A stretch of DNA of 64,000 bases from Linanthus parryae (lineage: Eukaryota; Streptophyta; Magnoliopsida; Ericales; Polemoniaceae). The notes under the pieces are model-generated. The model saw only the letters and a program-made list of their open reading frames with translations. It did no database searches and was not told where the DNA came from. This document shows positions 25,036-64,000 of the stretch, in pieces; the stretch's first letter is position 1; each line of letters opens with the position of its first letter. Where the stretch lies: NCBI GenBank assembly GCA_023055425.1, contig JALGPY010000009.1, positions 34,391,275 to 34,455,274 on the forward strand. Direction: 5' to 3'. Both the position numbers and the translations under genes were made by a program.

Positions 25036-25268
25036 CTCCCTCCGTTCCTCCAGGTTCTTCACAAAATTATTTGAGTATTATGGGCATAGCGATTTAATTG
25101 GCAACACGAATGCTAGAATTTGGTTATCTTTTCATGGTGTCGTAGAGTAAACTTTGTTCTACGATACTACAAAAAATTACCAAATTCTTGATTTGTTTTG
25201 CTAACCAAATTGCTATACCCAAATAATACCCAAATAATTTTGTGAAAAACCTGTAGGAACGGAGGGAA
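25036..25268. mobile_element. Stowaway-type MITE
   Basis: The left end is TA|CTCCCTCCGTTCC and the right end, inverted, is TA|TTCCCTCCGTTCC. The inner arms ACAAAATTATTTG and CAAATAATTTTGTG are complementary. CTCCCTCCGT ends and a TA target duplication define Stowaway (Tc1/mariner) MITEs. It is 233 bp and lies about 570 bp upstream of the kinase start codon, within the likely promoter. Confidence 0.85.
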
Positions 25269-25270
25269 TA

Positions 25271-25837
25271 CTTCCCAAAAAAACGTGTTTTTTATTCATG
25301 TAATAAATATATAAATAATTGAATATATATGATCCCAGTCTCCTAATATGGTACCTTCAGACAGAAAAAGAACTCACTCTCTGCCTCACAAAAATCTGCT
25401 TTTGAAATCTTTAGCCCCTAACGTACCCCATTTTAAGAAATAATTAAATAAAAAATAGGAATATGACAACAACAAGAATCCAACAACAAGAATCCAACAA
25501 CATCACACTGGCAAGTTGTCCTGAACTGAAACGATTTAATAGCTCTTTACGCCACTAATCTTGATTATTAATTGAAAACAGCTAAAACTAGCCACAGAAA
25601 CTGAAATTACAACAAAACAACAAGGTCTTTGTCAACAAAAATACAGAGAATGATTAAAACTGTTTGAATAAGTACTCACCCTTTCCCAATCTTCCTCTCC
25701 TCGCCGGCTCTGTTTCTCCGGCCAACATTCTCCGAATCGAGCCCTTCTACGCATTCCTCGAACTGGGTATTTGAGACATCGGAGAGACAGAAAGAGGGTC
25801 AGAGAGAGAGGAAGGTGAGAGATTGAGATTGAGAGCC
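25271..25837 (+). promoter_or_regulatory. likely promoter and 5' UTR of the diacylglycerol kinase gene
   Basis: This is AT-rich to about 25670, then becomes C/T- and G/A-rich (25681-25837) with GAGAGA repeats just before the ATG. That pattern is common in plant 5' UTRs. No single TATA box can be assigned with confidence. The transcription start is not determined. Confidence 0.4.
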
Positions 25838-54318
<28,481 letters not shown>

Positions 54319-55911
54319 CCACCATTGTTGCCTCTAACCTGTATTCATGAGTGCCATTTCAACCTGTAAAGAGCAGTTCCATGTAAAAATCATATTCAAC
54401 CCCATGTATGCCTTGTAACCCTAATTTATGTGATTAGTGTTGTAATTACCGGCATTTGGGGACTTTTTGATCAATTCATGGCTAACAACTTTTCTGACAA
54501 TCTTCTCCTAAGAATCCTGGTTATCAGACCTCTGTAGGGATACATTTTAGTTTCAAAATCCATAATTTTGGTTGTTGCGCGGTGGTTTACCCCAAAGGAG
54601 GGGGGTGGTATCAATTCAAACTATGAACACGCGCACTATTTGATAAACATATATGTAGACATACATGTCGTTTGTTGTACAAAGATATGTGAAGGAGAAA
54701 ATAAGAGGTGACATTTGATTAGCCATATTAATCATCATTGTTCGGTTGGATGGTAATTTACTTTGTCGCAACTAGAATAGTGTATATTTCTCTCTTGGAA
54801 GTACCTTGTTTTCTAGTTTCTCATAGCTGCAGAAGTTTGTGAGTAGAACTTTTTTGTTTTTAAGTCGGTAAGAAATTACAATAAATCTATTACATAGAAT
54901 CTTGGTACCTTGTTTTCGGAGGCATTTGATGGCGGAGCTTCATTTAACTTGTAATGATAATACAGAAATGCCAAGGCGCAAACTTCAACTTTAATATGTG
55001 AGCTGTGACACGTACTGTGTCTGGGTTTTGCATTTTCGAGTTTGATTTTTTCAACATGCGGGTGAAATCAAAATACATTTTTTCTCTGATTCTCTCTGTT
55101 TATTTCAGTTACACGTTGAAAAAACAGATTCTAAAATCGGAGATATTTCTAGTTCCAAACATACTCATTAATCTGTTTGATTTATCAGGTAATCAAACAT
55201 GTATTCACTATAAGAAGTGAAACACCAAGGACCATTCAAGTCGGTATCAACATGCCACTAAATAGACACAAAATATCCACACTTGTGATCTTCTTCAGCT
55301 ACAATGAAAAAATGATGAGTGGATTCACTAAGTGGTCGTAGTAAGCTTCCTCAAAAACTTGTGCTAATAGGTCCTGTTGTACTCTGCAATCTCCTCTTTC
55401 CCAGACAAGGCCATACAATACATAGATAAACATATTCACCCCACCTCACCTCTCTCTTTGCATGCCATCTAAAATGGCTCCATATTCAGGTGATGGCCTT
55501 GGGATGTGGTGGAATATTCACAGAAGATCCATAGTCGACACTATGTCGTCATGCTTGGTTACCTCAGCTTTCGCTGTTCGTAGTTCTTGTAATGTGTGCT
55601 GTTTGTGTATTGGTTAGAGGAGAAAGTATTTGGTGGAACAAGAACTGAACTCAATGAATGATTTGACTACCTCGCGACTATTTGATTTTCTGCTGGTATA
55701 AAAAAATTGCTCTTCTTCACTCATTGGAGTTTTTGTGGTCTAGCCATGCCATAGATGGAAATATCTGTTTTGAACAAAATTTCCTTTATTTCAGGCTTTA
55801 AGTAGCCGTCACAGTCTCGAACGGCAGTTATTTCAGTTTGGTTGACAATTCATTTTGTTATTATTTTTGCTAGAAAATTTGAATATGTAAAGAAATGGTT
55901 CTACCTAAGAG
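54319..55911 (+). other. DGK 3' UTR and downstream intergenic DNA
   Basis: The first 100-150 bp probably form the 3' UTR. There is no AATAAA; the TTGTAACCCTAATTTATGTG and TTGTAATTACC runs (about 54413-54450) could serve as plant near- and far-upstream elements. Beyond that no gene is seen. Confidence 0.4.
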
Positions 55912-55942
55912 ATTATTATTATTATTATTATTATTATTATTT
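55912..55942. repeat. (ATT)10 microsatellite
   Basis: A 31-bp ATT run immediately next to the SINE target site. Confidence 0.9.
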
Positions 55943-55961
55943 TGCAATAGACATAATTCTT

Positions 55962-56046
55962 TTTTTTGAGAATTATATCATATAGCCGGGTTCGAACCCG
56001 AGACCTCATCCAGAGACTTCACACGCTCTACCGCTGAGCTAGCTCA
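55962..56046 (-). mobile_element. SINE, tRNA-derived, with target duplication
   Basis: On the minus strand TAGCTCAGCGGTAGAGC (A box, 56025-56041) and CGGGTTCGAACCCGG (B box, 55986-56000) are followed by AATTCTCAAAAAAAA. The flanks TTTGCAATAGACATAATTCT and TTTGCACAATAGACAAAATT look like a target duplication with small changes. The boxes are tRNA-like but the body is not a tRNA. Confidence 0.75.
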
Positions 56047-56632
56047 TTTGCACAATAGACAAAATTCTTATTAATACGTGAAAAAGAATCATATCGTTGG
56101 GAAACTACATTAACTTGCTTTAAAAGATTAATCTAGCCTACTTAATTTGTGACCGTACAACTCAAAAATGAATTAAGTGTGACCGAACTTTCAGGCATAT
56201 GCATTTTCTTTATTGCATACTGTTTCTCAAGTGAGGTCTGCTCAGCAAATGGGTGCTAGCTCAATCTGCATGAGGTCTCCGCTTCCAACCCCGCTGTATG
56301 ATATAATAAAAAAAAAGTTAGTTCTGCTCAAAATAAATACATTAAATTGCTCCAAAAGGCAGTTTACCAAGTTAATTCCTAGATCTGGATATGCTTGTTA
56401 TCTTCTTCTATCGTTATTTAATGTGTCGAATGAACAACTAAATTCAGAACTTTCGACATATAATCTCCTACGCAGTATGTATTCACGATGCATGCAGTGT
56501 GAGAGTTGACTGGAAATTCTCACGCAATATTAATTTTACTGACACGACGTTATAAAAAAAATAACCATTCTCATACTATGTGCGAGGAGTCGGTAAAATA
56601 AGAAATATTAGTGCACGATGTTAATAACTGTT

Positions 56633-56770
56633 TGGAGGGCACTTCACTATTGTGGATGAGATGCTTATTTTAGTTCAGACAATGCCTATATCATTGGAGG
56701 GGACTTCAATGTTGTGGATGAGCCCAATGCTTTAATATAGGTTTCCCCATTTCAGGGAAATCAATCACAT
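56633..56770 (+). pseudogene. LINE endonuclease fragment, internally duplicated
   Basis: GGDFNVVDEP (56697-56726) is the GGDFN motif of L1-type AP endonucleases. A diverged copy of the same stretch, GGHFTIVDE, lies 61 bp upstream (56633-56660). Only about 140 bp can be assigned. Confidence 0.4.
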
Positions 56771-57274
56771 GCATGGTTAGGTGATTGTGCATTTTCTGTT
56801 GATGCAGGTGCACATCAATGTCTCAATACTCTCTCTACCTGAACAAAGTGCGTACTAGTATATGGTTGTGGCATGATTTTGTTGAGATCATGAACTATTC
56901 CTGGGGAATTTATCAACCAAATGGACACAAAAAGGAGTTTATTCCATGTTTCCTTAATCTTCCTTCATGTAAAGTGAGTGGGAGTGATGTACACTTTTTA
57001 TTTTTTTTACATGAATGTCATCAAGGCTACAACACTGGGGACAATTTTACTGTGTGTACGACAAGATGTTTTAGTATTTTAGTATTGTAAATAATAAAAT
57101 TTTCTTGTACAAGACTTGTCTCTCATGTGAGTGTAAGTTGAGTAAGGAAGGAGATTAAAGAAAAGGGTTCTCAATTTCTTTTTTATTTGATGTAGTATAT
57201 GTTGAGATAGTTAGAATCTTATGCAAAGAAAAAAGAAGCAGTCGTAAACTATTCGACCAGATTATGAAGTAATT

Positions 57275-57306
57275 TTTTTTTTTTTTTTTTTTTTTTTGAG
57301 AAAAAC
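57275..57306 (-). mobile_element. tail-only SINE insertion
   Basis: A T run ending GAGAAAAAC (minus strand GTTTTTCTCAAAA...) is flanked by perfect 9-bp repeats GAAGTAATT (57266-57274 and 57307-57315). The insert is essentially the TTCTC-poly(A) end of the SINE family seen nearby. Confidence 0.7.
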
Positions 57307-57348
57307 GAAGTAATTAATTTATCAGTTCATGTCTTTATTCTAAGAATC

Positions 57349-57449
57349 TTTTTTTTTGAGAAATTGATTTTGTCGTCACCTGAGTTTGAACCCGAGACCT
57401 CATGCAGGGGCTTCCAACACTCTACCACTTTGAGCTACCACCCTAGCTG
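57349..57449 (-). mobile_element. SINE, tRNA-derived, with perfect target duplication
   Basis: On the minus strand GGTAGCTCAAAGTGGTAGAG (A-box region) and GGTCTCGGGTTCAAACTC (B box) lead to AATTTCTCAAAAAAAAA. It shares ATGAGGTCTCGGGTTC and TTCTCAAAAAAA with the copy at 55962. CTAAGAATC is repeated exactly at both ends (57340-57348 and 57450-57458). Confidence 0.8.
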
Positions 57450-57543
57450 CTAAGAATCCGTTTCAATATTGATTTATAGTAATGTAACTCAAACCTCAAA
57501 AGTGTTTACTATTGTAATAAAGCAATAAATAATAGTAGCTGAA

Positions 57544-57579
57544 GTTTCTCAGAAAAAAAAAAAAAAAACAAAAAAAAAA
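57544..57579 (+). mobile_element. tail-only SINE insertion, opposite strand
   Basis: A 36-nt insert GTTTCTCAG followed by two A runs is flanked by perfect 10-bp repeats AGTAGCTGAA (57534-57543 and 57580-57589). It carries only the TTTCTC end and the A tail of the same SINE family. Confidence 0.7.
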
Positions 57580-57589
57580 AGTAGCTGAA

Positions 57590-59036
57590 AGAGGGTATAT
57601 ATACTTCTTCACTATTACGCGACTTTAGCAACATATGATTAATTAGTTGTAGCTTTAATTTGATTCAATGAATCCATTGTTAAGATGTCACAACACCTCT
57701 CTTGCAAGCTAGTAATTGGTTTAGGCAACACCAAATATATTATACAAAAAACAAATGTCTAACGCACTTGTAGGTGTCAAATCGGCCAACAATTTTCTTA
57801 TTCAGTCCTTAATTAGATAGAGTCAAAATTTATTATTATATAAAAAACGTGTGGAGGTTCAAAATTCAAAATTTAATTTCTTAGGAAAAAAATTCTAATA
57901 TTTCTGAATGAAACGGTTCTGATTTGTTTGGGGTCAGCTAAATATCACCAACTAAATAGACATATAGACGATTGCTAAAAAAAAGAGATAGTTAGATGTC
58001 ATGAATTTGGCCTTCTAATTTTGATGTTAGTTACACAGCAACCAAATTATACTATCAACAACTACCATTATAGTTTTTGATACGAGATTAGCTAAAAACA
58101 ATTACGGTGATGGTGATGGGATGACCCCACATCATAATCAATTAGGTTAGGCATCCAAAAAGATAATTAGGGTGATGCTAATCCCACTTTAGCAACATAA
58201 TTAAATCATTCCCTTATTTAAGTTGGTTAATCACCTACAAGTACGGTGTCGATTAAATAAACATTAGATTCATATTCGGGAGAAAATGGCTCTTGTTAAT
58301 CTTATCAGCTGTGATTCCACATGCATTAATCGTTTTACGTTTAGTTGTTTACCTTAATGTGGTTGGTTTGTAGATGTCATAACATGGGATGAACGTATAA
58401 GCATATCATACTCAACAGGGAAAAAAAAGAAACAATGTAGTTGCATAACTAGCTAGCGGAAGGATAATTTGTTCAATAATATGCAAAGAGAATCACAATT
58501 TGTTATGGGAATTTTGTGCCTTGGTACCTAATTGTCAATTTGTCATAGTGAATTAGTGCATGAAATTAAAGTACGCGGTCCCTATATAAAACAGTTTGTC
58601 CTTTTGACTTCTTTAACGAATACGTACTTCAACTGGACTATCGCCAACCAGTTAACTTAAGTCGAGGGTAAAAGTAAATGCCAATGAACAAAAGATGTTT
58701 AAAACATGATAACGAAGAAGCAATAGTTGGACCTAATCGAGTGTTTATGGGGGTAGTACAAATGGTAAGCAAACGTACTACTAAAATCCATTCAGAGACT
58801 TTTTGTGAAAAAGTAAGAAAAATACATCATGTATGGAATACATAGCATCCTACAGTTTTGACATTTTTTTTTTGGAGAATTAGTTTTATGATTTTTCAAG
58901 GGAGAGTAAAATACATATACATATCACGTTGGAGAATTAAGGAAGAAAATATATAATCTAGTAGTAATAGCTTATTGTTCATCCTATGGAATTTAGAAGT
59001 TGGGCGCTTGTACAAAATATCTAAAAGAGTTTCGTC
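57590..59036. other. AT-rich intergenic DNA, nothing recognised
   Basis: There are no open frames with coding character and no complete repeats. This may be relatively undisturbed intergenic sequence. Confidence 0.5.
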
Positions 59037-59398
59037 TTGCTAACTCGCATATTTTATCGTTTGTTTCAAACGGTGAAGGCAAACTTAATGTCTCATCATT
59101 GTAAAGAGATTGCTATACAGCTATGTGATTTATGGAGGAAAAGATTTATCACCACCAGGGCCATTTGCTCATCAGTGTCCCTGCCAAGTGCCAATAATGA
59201 GATTGAAGAGACAGTGAAACAAATAGGTGCCACGAAGGCCCCAAGTTTTGATGGTTTCGCAGGACACTTCGATCAATCACAATTGAATTACTATCAAGCA
59301 GGATGTGTGTGATGCTGTGAATGGCTTCTTTCACTCTAGTTTCTTACTAAAGGACATCAATGTGACAAATATGGCGCTAATCCCAAAAGTAAGGTACC
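59037..59398 (+). pseudogene. LINE reverse transcriptase fragment cut by an LTR
   Basis: KQIGATKAPSFDGFAGHF (about 59217-59270) is the L1-type RT start motif. After a frameshift it is followed by VCDAVNGFFHSSFLLKDINV and TNMALIPKVRY. Homology stops at 59398, exactly where a TG-starting LTR begins. The LTR element therefore inserted into, or joined to, this LINE. Confidence 0.65.
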
Positions 59399-60875
59399 TG
59401 CTGACGCAGTAATCTAGTGTGCTTAGTCGCGAGTGTACAAACAAGTAACATAATTTGATATTTAGACTTGGAATGTTGAATCTAGACAGTTTTAGATTTT
59501 CTTTGATAATCAGAACTGAATTAACAATGTGTCAAAAGGAGGAGTAATTAAAGATTTAGTTGTTACTAAGCTACTGCAAAAAAGTTATAGAGGAAATCTT
59601 TTTGGTAAAGTTTTCTATAATATATTTATGTATAAAATATGGGTTTGGGTTAGCAGGATCTCCTAGGGTTTCTCCATTCCAATTTTAATCTTAAAACACA
59701 CAACAAACACATATTTATGCCACATAATCAACGATGTAATCTCCTTTTAGTCTCATACACACTGTCACATTTCTGCAGATCTTTGATTCCTCTCGATCCA
59801 CCTAAATCTGCAGTCCCGTTCTAAGTCTGCTAGGGTTACAGAGACCTTTTTTCTATCTTACTCAAAACATGTAATAGTTTCTCTATACGCTCTAGGCTAA
59901 TACCAAGATTCCTTTCGCCTCTCTGTCTATCAAGGCTATGTGCTAAATTTTGTCTCCTATTCCTAATCTTCACTGGTCGCTCTCGCGCACCGGATCAAAT
60001 CTGTAGTCATTCCGGCTGATCACTCCGTTCAAACATGAAGTAAAGATCGGGAGACATGATAATAAATGAAACATCAGCTGTATTAAAAATTGTAGTTCAT
60101 GAATCCGTAATTAAAGACAAGAAATACTGAATCAATAACCCGAGGTTCACCAAGAACCTATGTAAAAGGTTTAGCTAGAAGAACTCATACTAATCAATCA
60201 CTTTTCATAAAGATAGATGGAAGAAGAATAAAACGAAAGAAGTACAGGCTATCCCCTTCCGGGCCTTGGGCTGTCACTGGCTTTCTCCTTGGTTGGCTGA
60301 GTAAAGCGATAATCATGTTCCCTAGAAGTGGTTGGAAGTCTTCTTTTATAGAGCTCATGTTACCATATAATTATTGGGAAATTGTTAAAAAGCCCTCGTC
60401 CAGAAAATGTCATGATTCATCCACTGTGTGCGTCCAAACGCACATGACTTCTATTCCATGCCGTAGCCATTTTTCAGAAACCTACTTCCTACCTGCATTT
60501 GAACGCACATGCATTTGAACGCGGGTTTGTGCGTTTGAATGCAGGTTTTTGTGTTTGAGCACACATCTGCTTCCTCTCCGCTGCTGCTTCCTTTCCTTTT
60601 GCTCCAACCTTGGTTCTCTCTTATCTCCAAGTTTTGTCCATTCTATCACATTATCTCCCGGAACTATTTATGCACAAGACAACAACAACACTCGAGATCG
60701 TATCCAAATGGACTAAAAAATGCATGAAACTTGCTCATATTTCATCATTAGCGCTCATCATCATAATCATGAAACCCAAGGTAAAGTGGCTAGTTCCGTA
60801 TAATTCATGCGATTTAAGCTCAATTTGGTCCAAATACACCACTAAACATAACTTCTTATTTGGAGTTATCAAATA
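59399..60875 (-). repeat. 3' LTR of the window-edge element
   Basis: On the + strand it runs from TGCTGACGCAGTAATCTAG to about GGAGTTATCAAATA. The right boundary is set by the purine tract. It contains a short array of (T/C)GTTTGAACGCACATG-like units (60497-60562). Confidence 0.55.
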
Positions 60876-60888
60876 CCCCCACACTGAG
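60876..60888 (-). other. polypurine tract of the window-edge element
   Basis: AACTCAGTGTGGGGG-type tract on the minus strand beside the LTR. Confidence 0.55.
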
Positions 60889-61807
60889 TTTTGCTCGTGC
60901 CAAGCAAACCACTAGTCCCATGAATATTGATACAAATATGCGTAAACACCAGACGATTCGACTGGCTCAGCTAACAACTCAACTATTGGACTGATTCAGG
61001 CAACACACTGACTTGACCTAACTCTTATGAAAAAATGATCGAAATTTTACAATAACAAAAATGTCTTTTTTGGCAAGATTGGGCAAAATCAACAAGTTCA
61101 TATATTCCCTTAAAGATTATGCAAAAAGTAGATATTTGCACATGACATGTGTGGTATAGTGTGATTCCATGCAAAGACATACTAATTCATCGTCACAAAA
61201 TCAAATTTCCCTTCTTAAGCAAGACTTATAAGGGCACGTTCTACACTTTAGAGGGTTCAATTGAAAGTTCCGAAATAATTGAATCAAGTTCTTTCCAGTG
61301 TTTTTATTTTCATTTTCTTTTATTTTGCTTTCCAAATCATCTGAGGTTTTCAGACCCTCTTAACCTTGATTGTATTTGATTGCAAATTGTCCCTGTGAGA
61401 GGAATAATGAACTCATGAAGTAAGGCTTGATTTTTTGATTTTTTCGGAATTAGCTCTATTATATTGAATACAAATTTCCCACGAGAATGGAGGCACATTA
61501 GGTTGTGAAAAAAATACAAGTATCAAATATATAAATCAACCGTGTAAAGAGCTAAGACGCTGTGTTTTTTAGAACTTTCTCTTGAGACCATCATAAAGGA
61601 TAGTGCTGTATGCCACATGAATTCACCTAGGCCATGGAAACCGTACCGCTTAAATTCAACTCAACACGAAGGCCAACCCTAGATCTCATGAGTAGGCATT
61701 CGTTTGAGTTGTAGATATATCATTATAAGAACTTTAAATATAATTCTAGGACCTTAGCACAACCTTACATGGAATGTGGAAGAATATCTCCTCACTATGG
61801 TTCTTGC

Positions 61808-63228
61808 TGTAGGGTTTTGATTCATGGATGCGCAACGGAAAAAAAAATAACCATGCAAAACCCTCCAAGGATCACAAGTCAAGAGACATAACGATGGTAA
61901 AGGAAGAAATCAATAACACACCTTAGGGTTCTCCTTTGATGACTTCAAACGCGAATTGTGTCACGTTCTCTATGGTTGATCCACGCCTAGATTTGATCCT
62001 AGATCTCCCAAGTCCTTGGTGCTAGCCCGGAAGAGGAAGAGGAAGGAAAAATCATGCAAAACGAGACCAAAAGGGGGCTCTCGGCCTCCTTGTGGCCGAC
62101 GGGACGGGCGGAGGCAAGAGGGGCAGTCGGGCTCCTCTTGTTTGCTTGCTCTCTCTCCTTTTGTTCTCTCCCACTCTTGTTATGTTCAATAATGAGCATA
62201 AGTTGTGGGAAGGAAGGAAGGAAGGTCCTTTATATAGTCCAACAACTCCTTGCCAACTACCTAAAGGACTTATTCTAGTCCTACTAGAATTCAATTTAGT
62301 CCCTTCCTTGCAAATTAGTCCCTACTAAGTTTGCAAGGTCTTGCAAAGTGATCCTTCTAATTAATTAATCCAATTAATTAATTCCCAAATCTAGTTCAAC
62401 TCTATATAGCGTGTGACCCCATATGTTCTATCTAGTTGGTAGCAACTATTTGCTAATATGGAGCGGTTTCTAGCAAAACATCCATTCTAGCCAACTAATA
62501 GAATAGTCATCTTGACAACCTTTGTACAAGTAATTGTCTCATCCCTTTGTCTCTATATCCGGATTGGACACGAGACATACAAGTCACACTCGTATATCCA
62601 ATCCACAGTTTCTCGATCCATGGGAATAGCCTTACTCGTGCAAATAATATCAATATCCCATATTGATTTATTTGAGTCTGGCCAGACATTCTATAAGCAC
62701 TATCCCTCGAGTGGCCTAGGATATTTTCTCCCGTTATGTGGGAGGGAAAAATTCTATCTACGTCCACTACGATCTCTAAGCTTGCTTCTTATTGTATCCA
62801 GTACACGCCTTTATAACTACCCAGTTACGGTGTAGCGTTTAACGCTACCAAAATCACAATAATCCACAACTAGAATATCTAGTGACTTCAAGTCTAAGGA
62901 TGACAATACCATTGCACAGCGAGAAGCGCTTGTGACTCAACATAACGTGTATGTAGCCTTCTCGGAGATGGGTCAATCCAGTGCGTCATTACCCTTAATG
63001 CACACCTATGTGTTGGATCGTGATATCTCCATATCAATCCAAGCCCATACTAGTCTATAGATGATTGTCACATTAATCATTATACTGAACTAGGGATATT
63101 TAAGATAAACAACACTATTGTAAATCTAAGGACTTCATTATATTAAATATCCAATAAATAATAAATGATTTCTAGCCACAAATAAATTAATACTAAACTA
63201 GATTGCCTCTAGGGCATCTATTCCAACA
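61808..63228 (-). mobile_element. solo LTR, copia-type
   Basis: On the minus strand TGTTGGAATAGATGCCCTAG...CAAAACCCTACA, 1421 bp, flanked by a perfect 5-bp duplication CTTGC (61803-61807 and 63229-63233). No internal region is present, so it is the product of LTR-LTR recombination. TG..CA ends and the 5-bp duplication are definitive of an LTR. I recall the start motif from abundant plant copia LTRs, which I could not verify. A TATA (CTATATAAAGG) is at about 62228-62238. Small frames inside it are chance. Confidence 0.85.
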
Positions 63229-63537
63229 CTTGCAACTCTTGGGGAATTCTATCATTAAGCTCTCTTCAGTTTATAGCCAGATTCTTTGTTCACCTGAAAG
63301 TTTCTGATTTTTGAATTTTTAGGATTTTCGCAATTTCTGTTTTTTAAAAGATAAGTTCTATCTAAATGCAAGGATACTAAGCTAGACTAAGTATTATTAC
63401 AACTTAAACAAAATTAAAGATGCTGACTCAAAAATAAAAGTACAAAGTGAATAAAAAACTGGAAAAAAATGTGCATATTTGGCTATCCAGACACGAATTT
63501 CTAACCCCAAAGAGAAAGGTGACATGCCCTCATGGAA

Positions 63538-64000
63538 CTAGTCATCTGGTATATACTCCGACTCAGAAGAAGAGTTAGAGCTGCTATTAGGGCTGTTATT
63601 GTGTTGGCCAGGCTGTGCTACAGGCTATCGACTGCCCGCTGCATTGCCTGCCGAACCACTGGGTCGACGCACCAAATGCTCTGCAAAGTCATCGAATGAC
63701 TGACTCCCAGTCTTCTCAAAGGCCGTAAAGCTATTAAACGGACGAATTTAGGCTGTCCAACTGGGACAGTACCGCTCGAGTACACAACCGAAAATTGAAA
63801 CACCTCCCCTGTACATTTTTCATAATCTCCAGCAAGGTGTCCTCTTGAGACCGTGCAAGGGCCTACGAGGTGTTCTAAATATGTTAGCTGTTTTGAAAAA
63901 CTTTCCCATACCTCGTGCCATTTTCTTTATGGTCGACATAATATGATTCTACTTCTTATCCAGCTCTCTCGATCTCCTCTTAACCCAGACAACATCAACC
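63538..64000 (-). pseudogene. C-terminal part of a gag-like ORF in the window-edge element
   Basis: A minus frame ends ...SQSFDDFAEHLVRRPSGSAG, then an in-frame TAG, then QPGQHNNSPNSSSNSSSESE and YIPDD with stop at 63538-63540. The Ser/Asn-rich acidic tail resembles C-termini of gag-like proteins in plant LARD or gypsy elements, but I recognise no domain. The N-terminal part is outside the window. Confidence 0.4.

Larger units (their letters stand above)
59399..64000 (-). mobile_element. LTR retrotransposon, 3' part (continues beyond window)
   Basis: The 3' LTR (about 59399-60875) is followed by an internal region to the window edge. The minus-strand purine tract CTCAGTGTGGGGG adjoins the LTR. 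Its context (GCAAAACTCAG, CTTGGCACGAGC) resembles the LARD end at 11063-11105. A solo LTR is nested inside. No pol is seen in the part present. Confidence 0.6.

Noticed and set aside
55962..56046. tRNA gene on the minus strand
   Set aside because: Good A and B boxes are present, but no acceptor stem or anticodon arm can be paired. A poly(A)-like tail and target duplication mark a SINE.
62052..62835. Overlapping frames of 60-107 codons on both strands
   Set aside because: They fall wholly inside the solo LTR, with no conserved motif.

Overview
This window is nuclear DNA of a flowering plant, most likely a eudicot. The signs are spliced genes with GT..AG introns, a plant-type cluster II diacylglycerol kinase, and dense nested plant transposons (Ty1/copia, Ty3/gypsy-derived, hAT, LINE, SINE, Stowaway, MULE-like and CACTA-like). 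No species marker is visible. I see no bacterial, organellar or CRISPR features. Most open reading frames are pieces of transposable elements or chance frames.

The one host gene I can reconstruct with confidence is a diacylglycerol kinase (DGK3/4/7 type) on the + strand, 25838-54318. It has 12 exons that join in phase to a 479-residue protein with complete catalytic and accessory domains. Only about 5% of the locus is coding. Intron 4 (7.2 kb) holds a sense Ty1/copia copy truncated at its 5' end plus a nested pair of DNA transposons. Intron 8 (9.9 kb) holds an antisense copia element whose reverse transcriptase gene is split by a second copia element. Intron 1 (3.9 kb) carries several MITEs.

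Upstream (1-25 kb) is a transposon graveyard. In order it holds a CACTA-like end, a Ty3/gypsy LTR remnant with primer-binding site, a tandem duplication that copied this LTR end plus the 5' part of a hAT element, the degenerate hAT transposase gene, a 7.1-kb LARD-like LTR element inserted inside the second duplicate, a minisatellite, a 5'-truncated LINE, and a Stowaway MITE in the kinase promoter region. The first duplicate keeps an empty site for the LARD, which gives the order of events.

Downstream (54.3-64 kb) has a cluster of tRNA-derived SINEs, including two insertions that consist of little but the tail and have perfect target duplications. LINE fragments follow, then one end of another LTR element that runs off the window. 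That element is itself invaded by a solo copia-type LTR with a perfect 5-bp target duplication (CTTGC).

The most notable items are the transposon-loaded kinase gene, the chimeric 1022-codon frame made by one copia element inside another, the tail-only SINE insertions, and two related copia copies that share the same protease active-site change. I found no convincing new cellular system beyond these genome-architecture observations.
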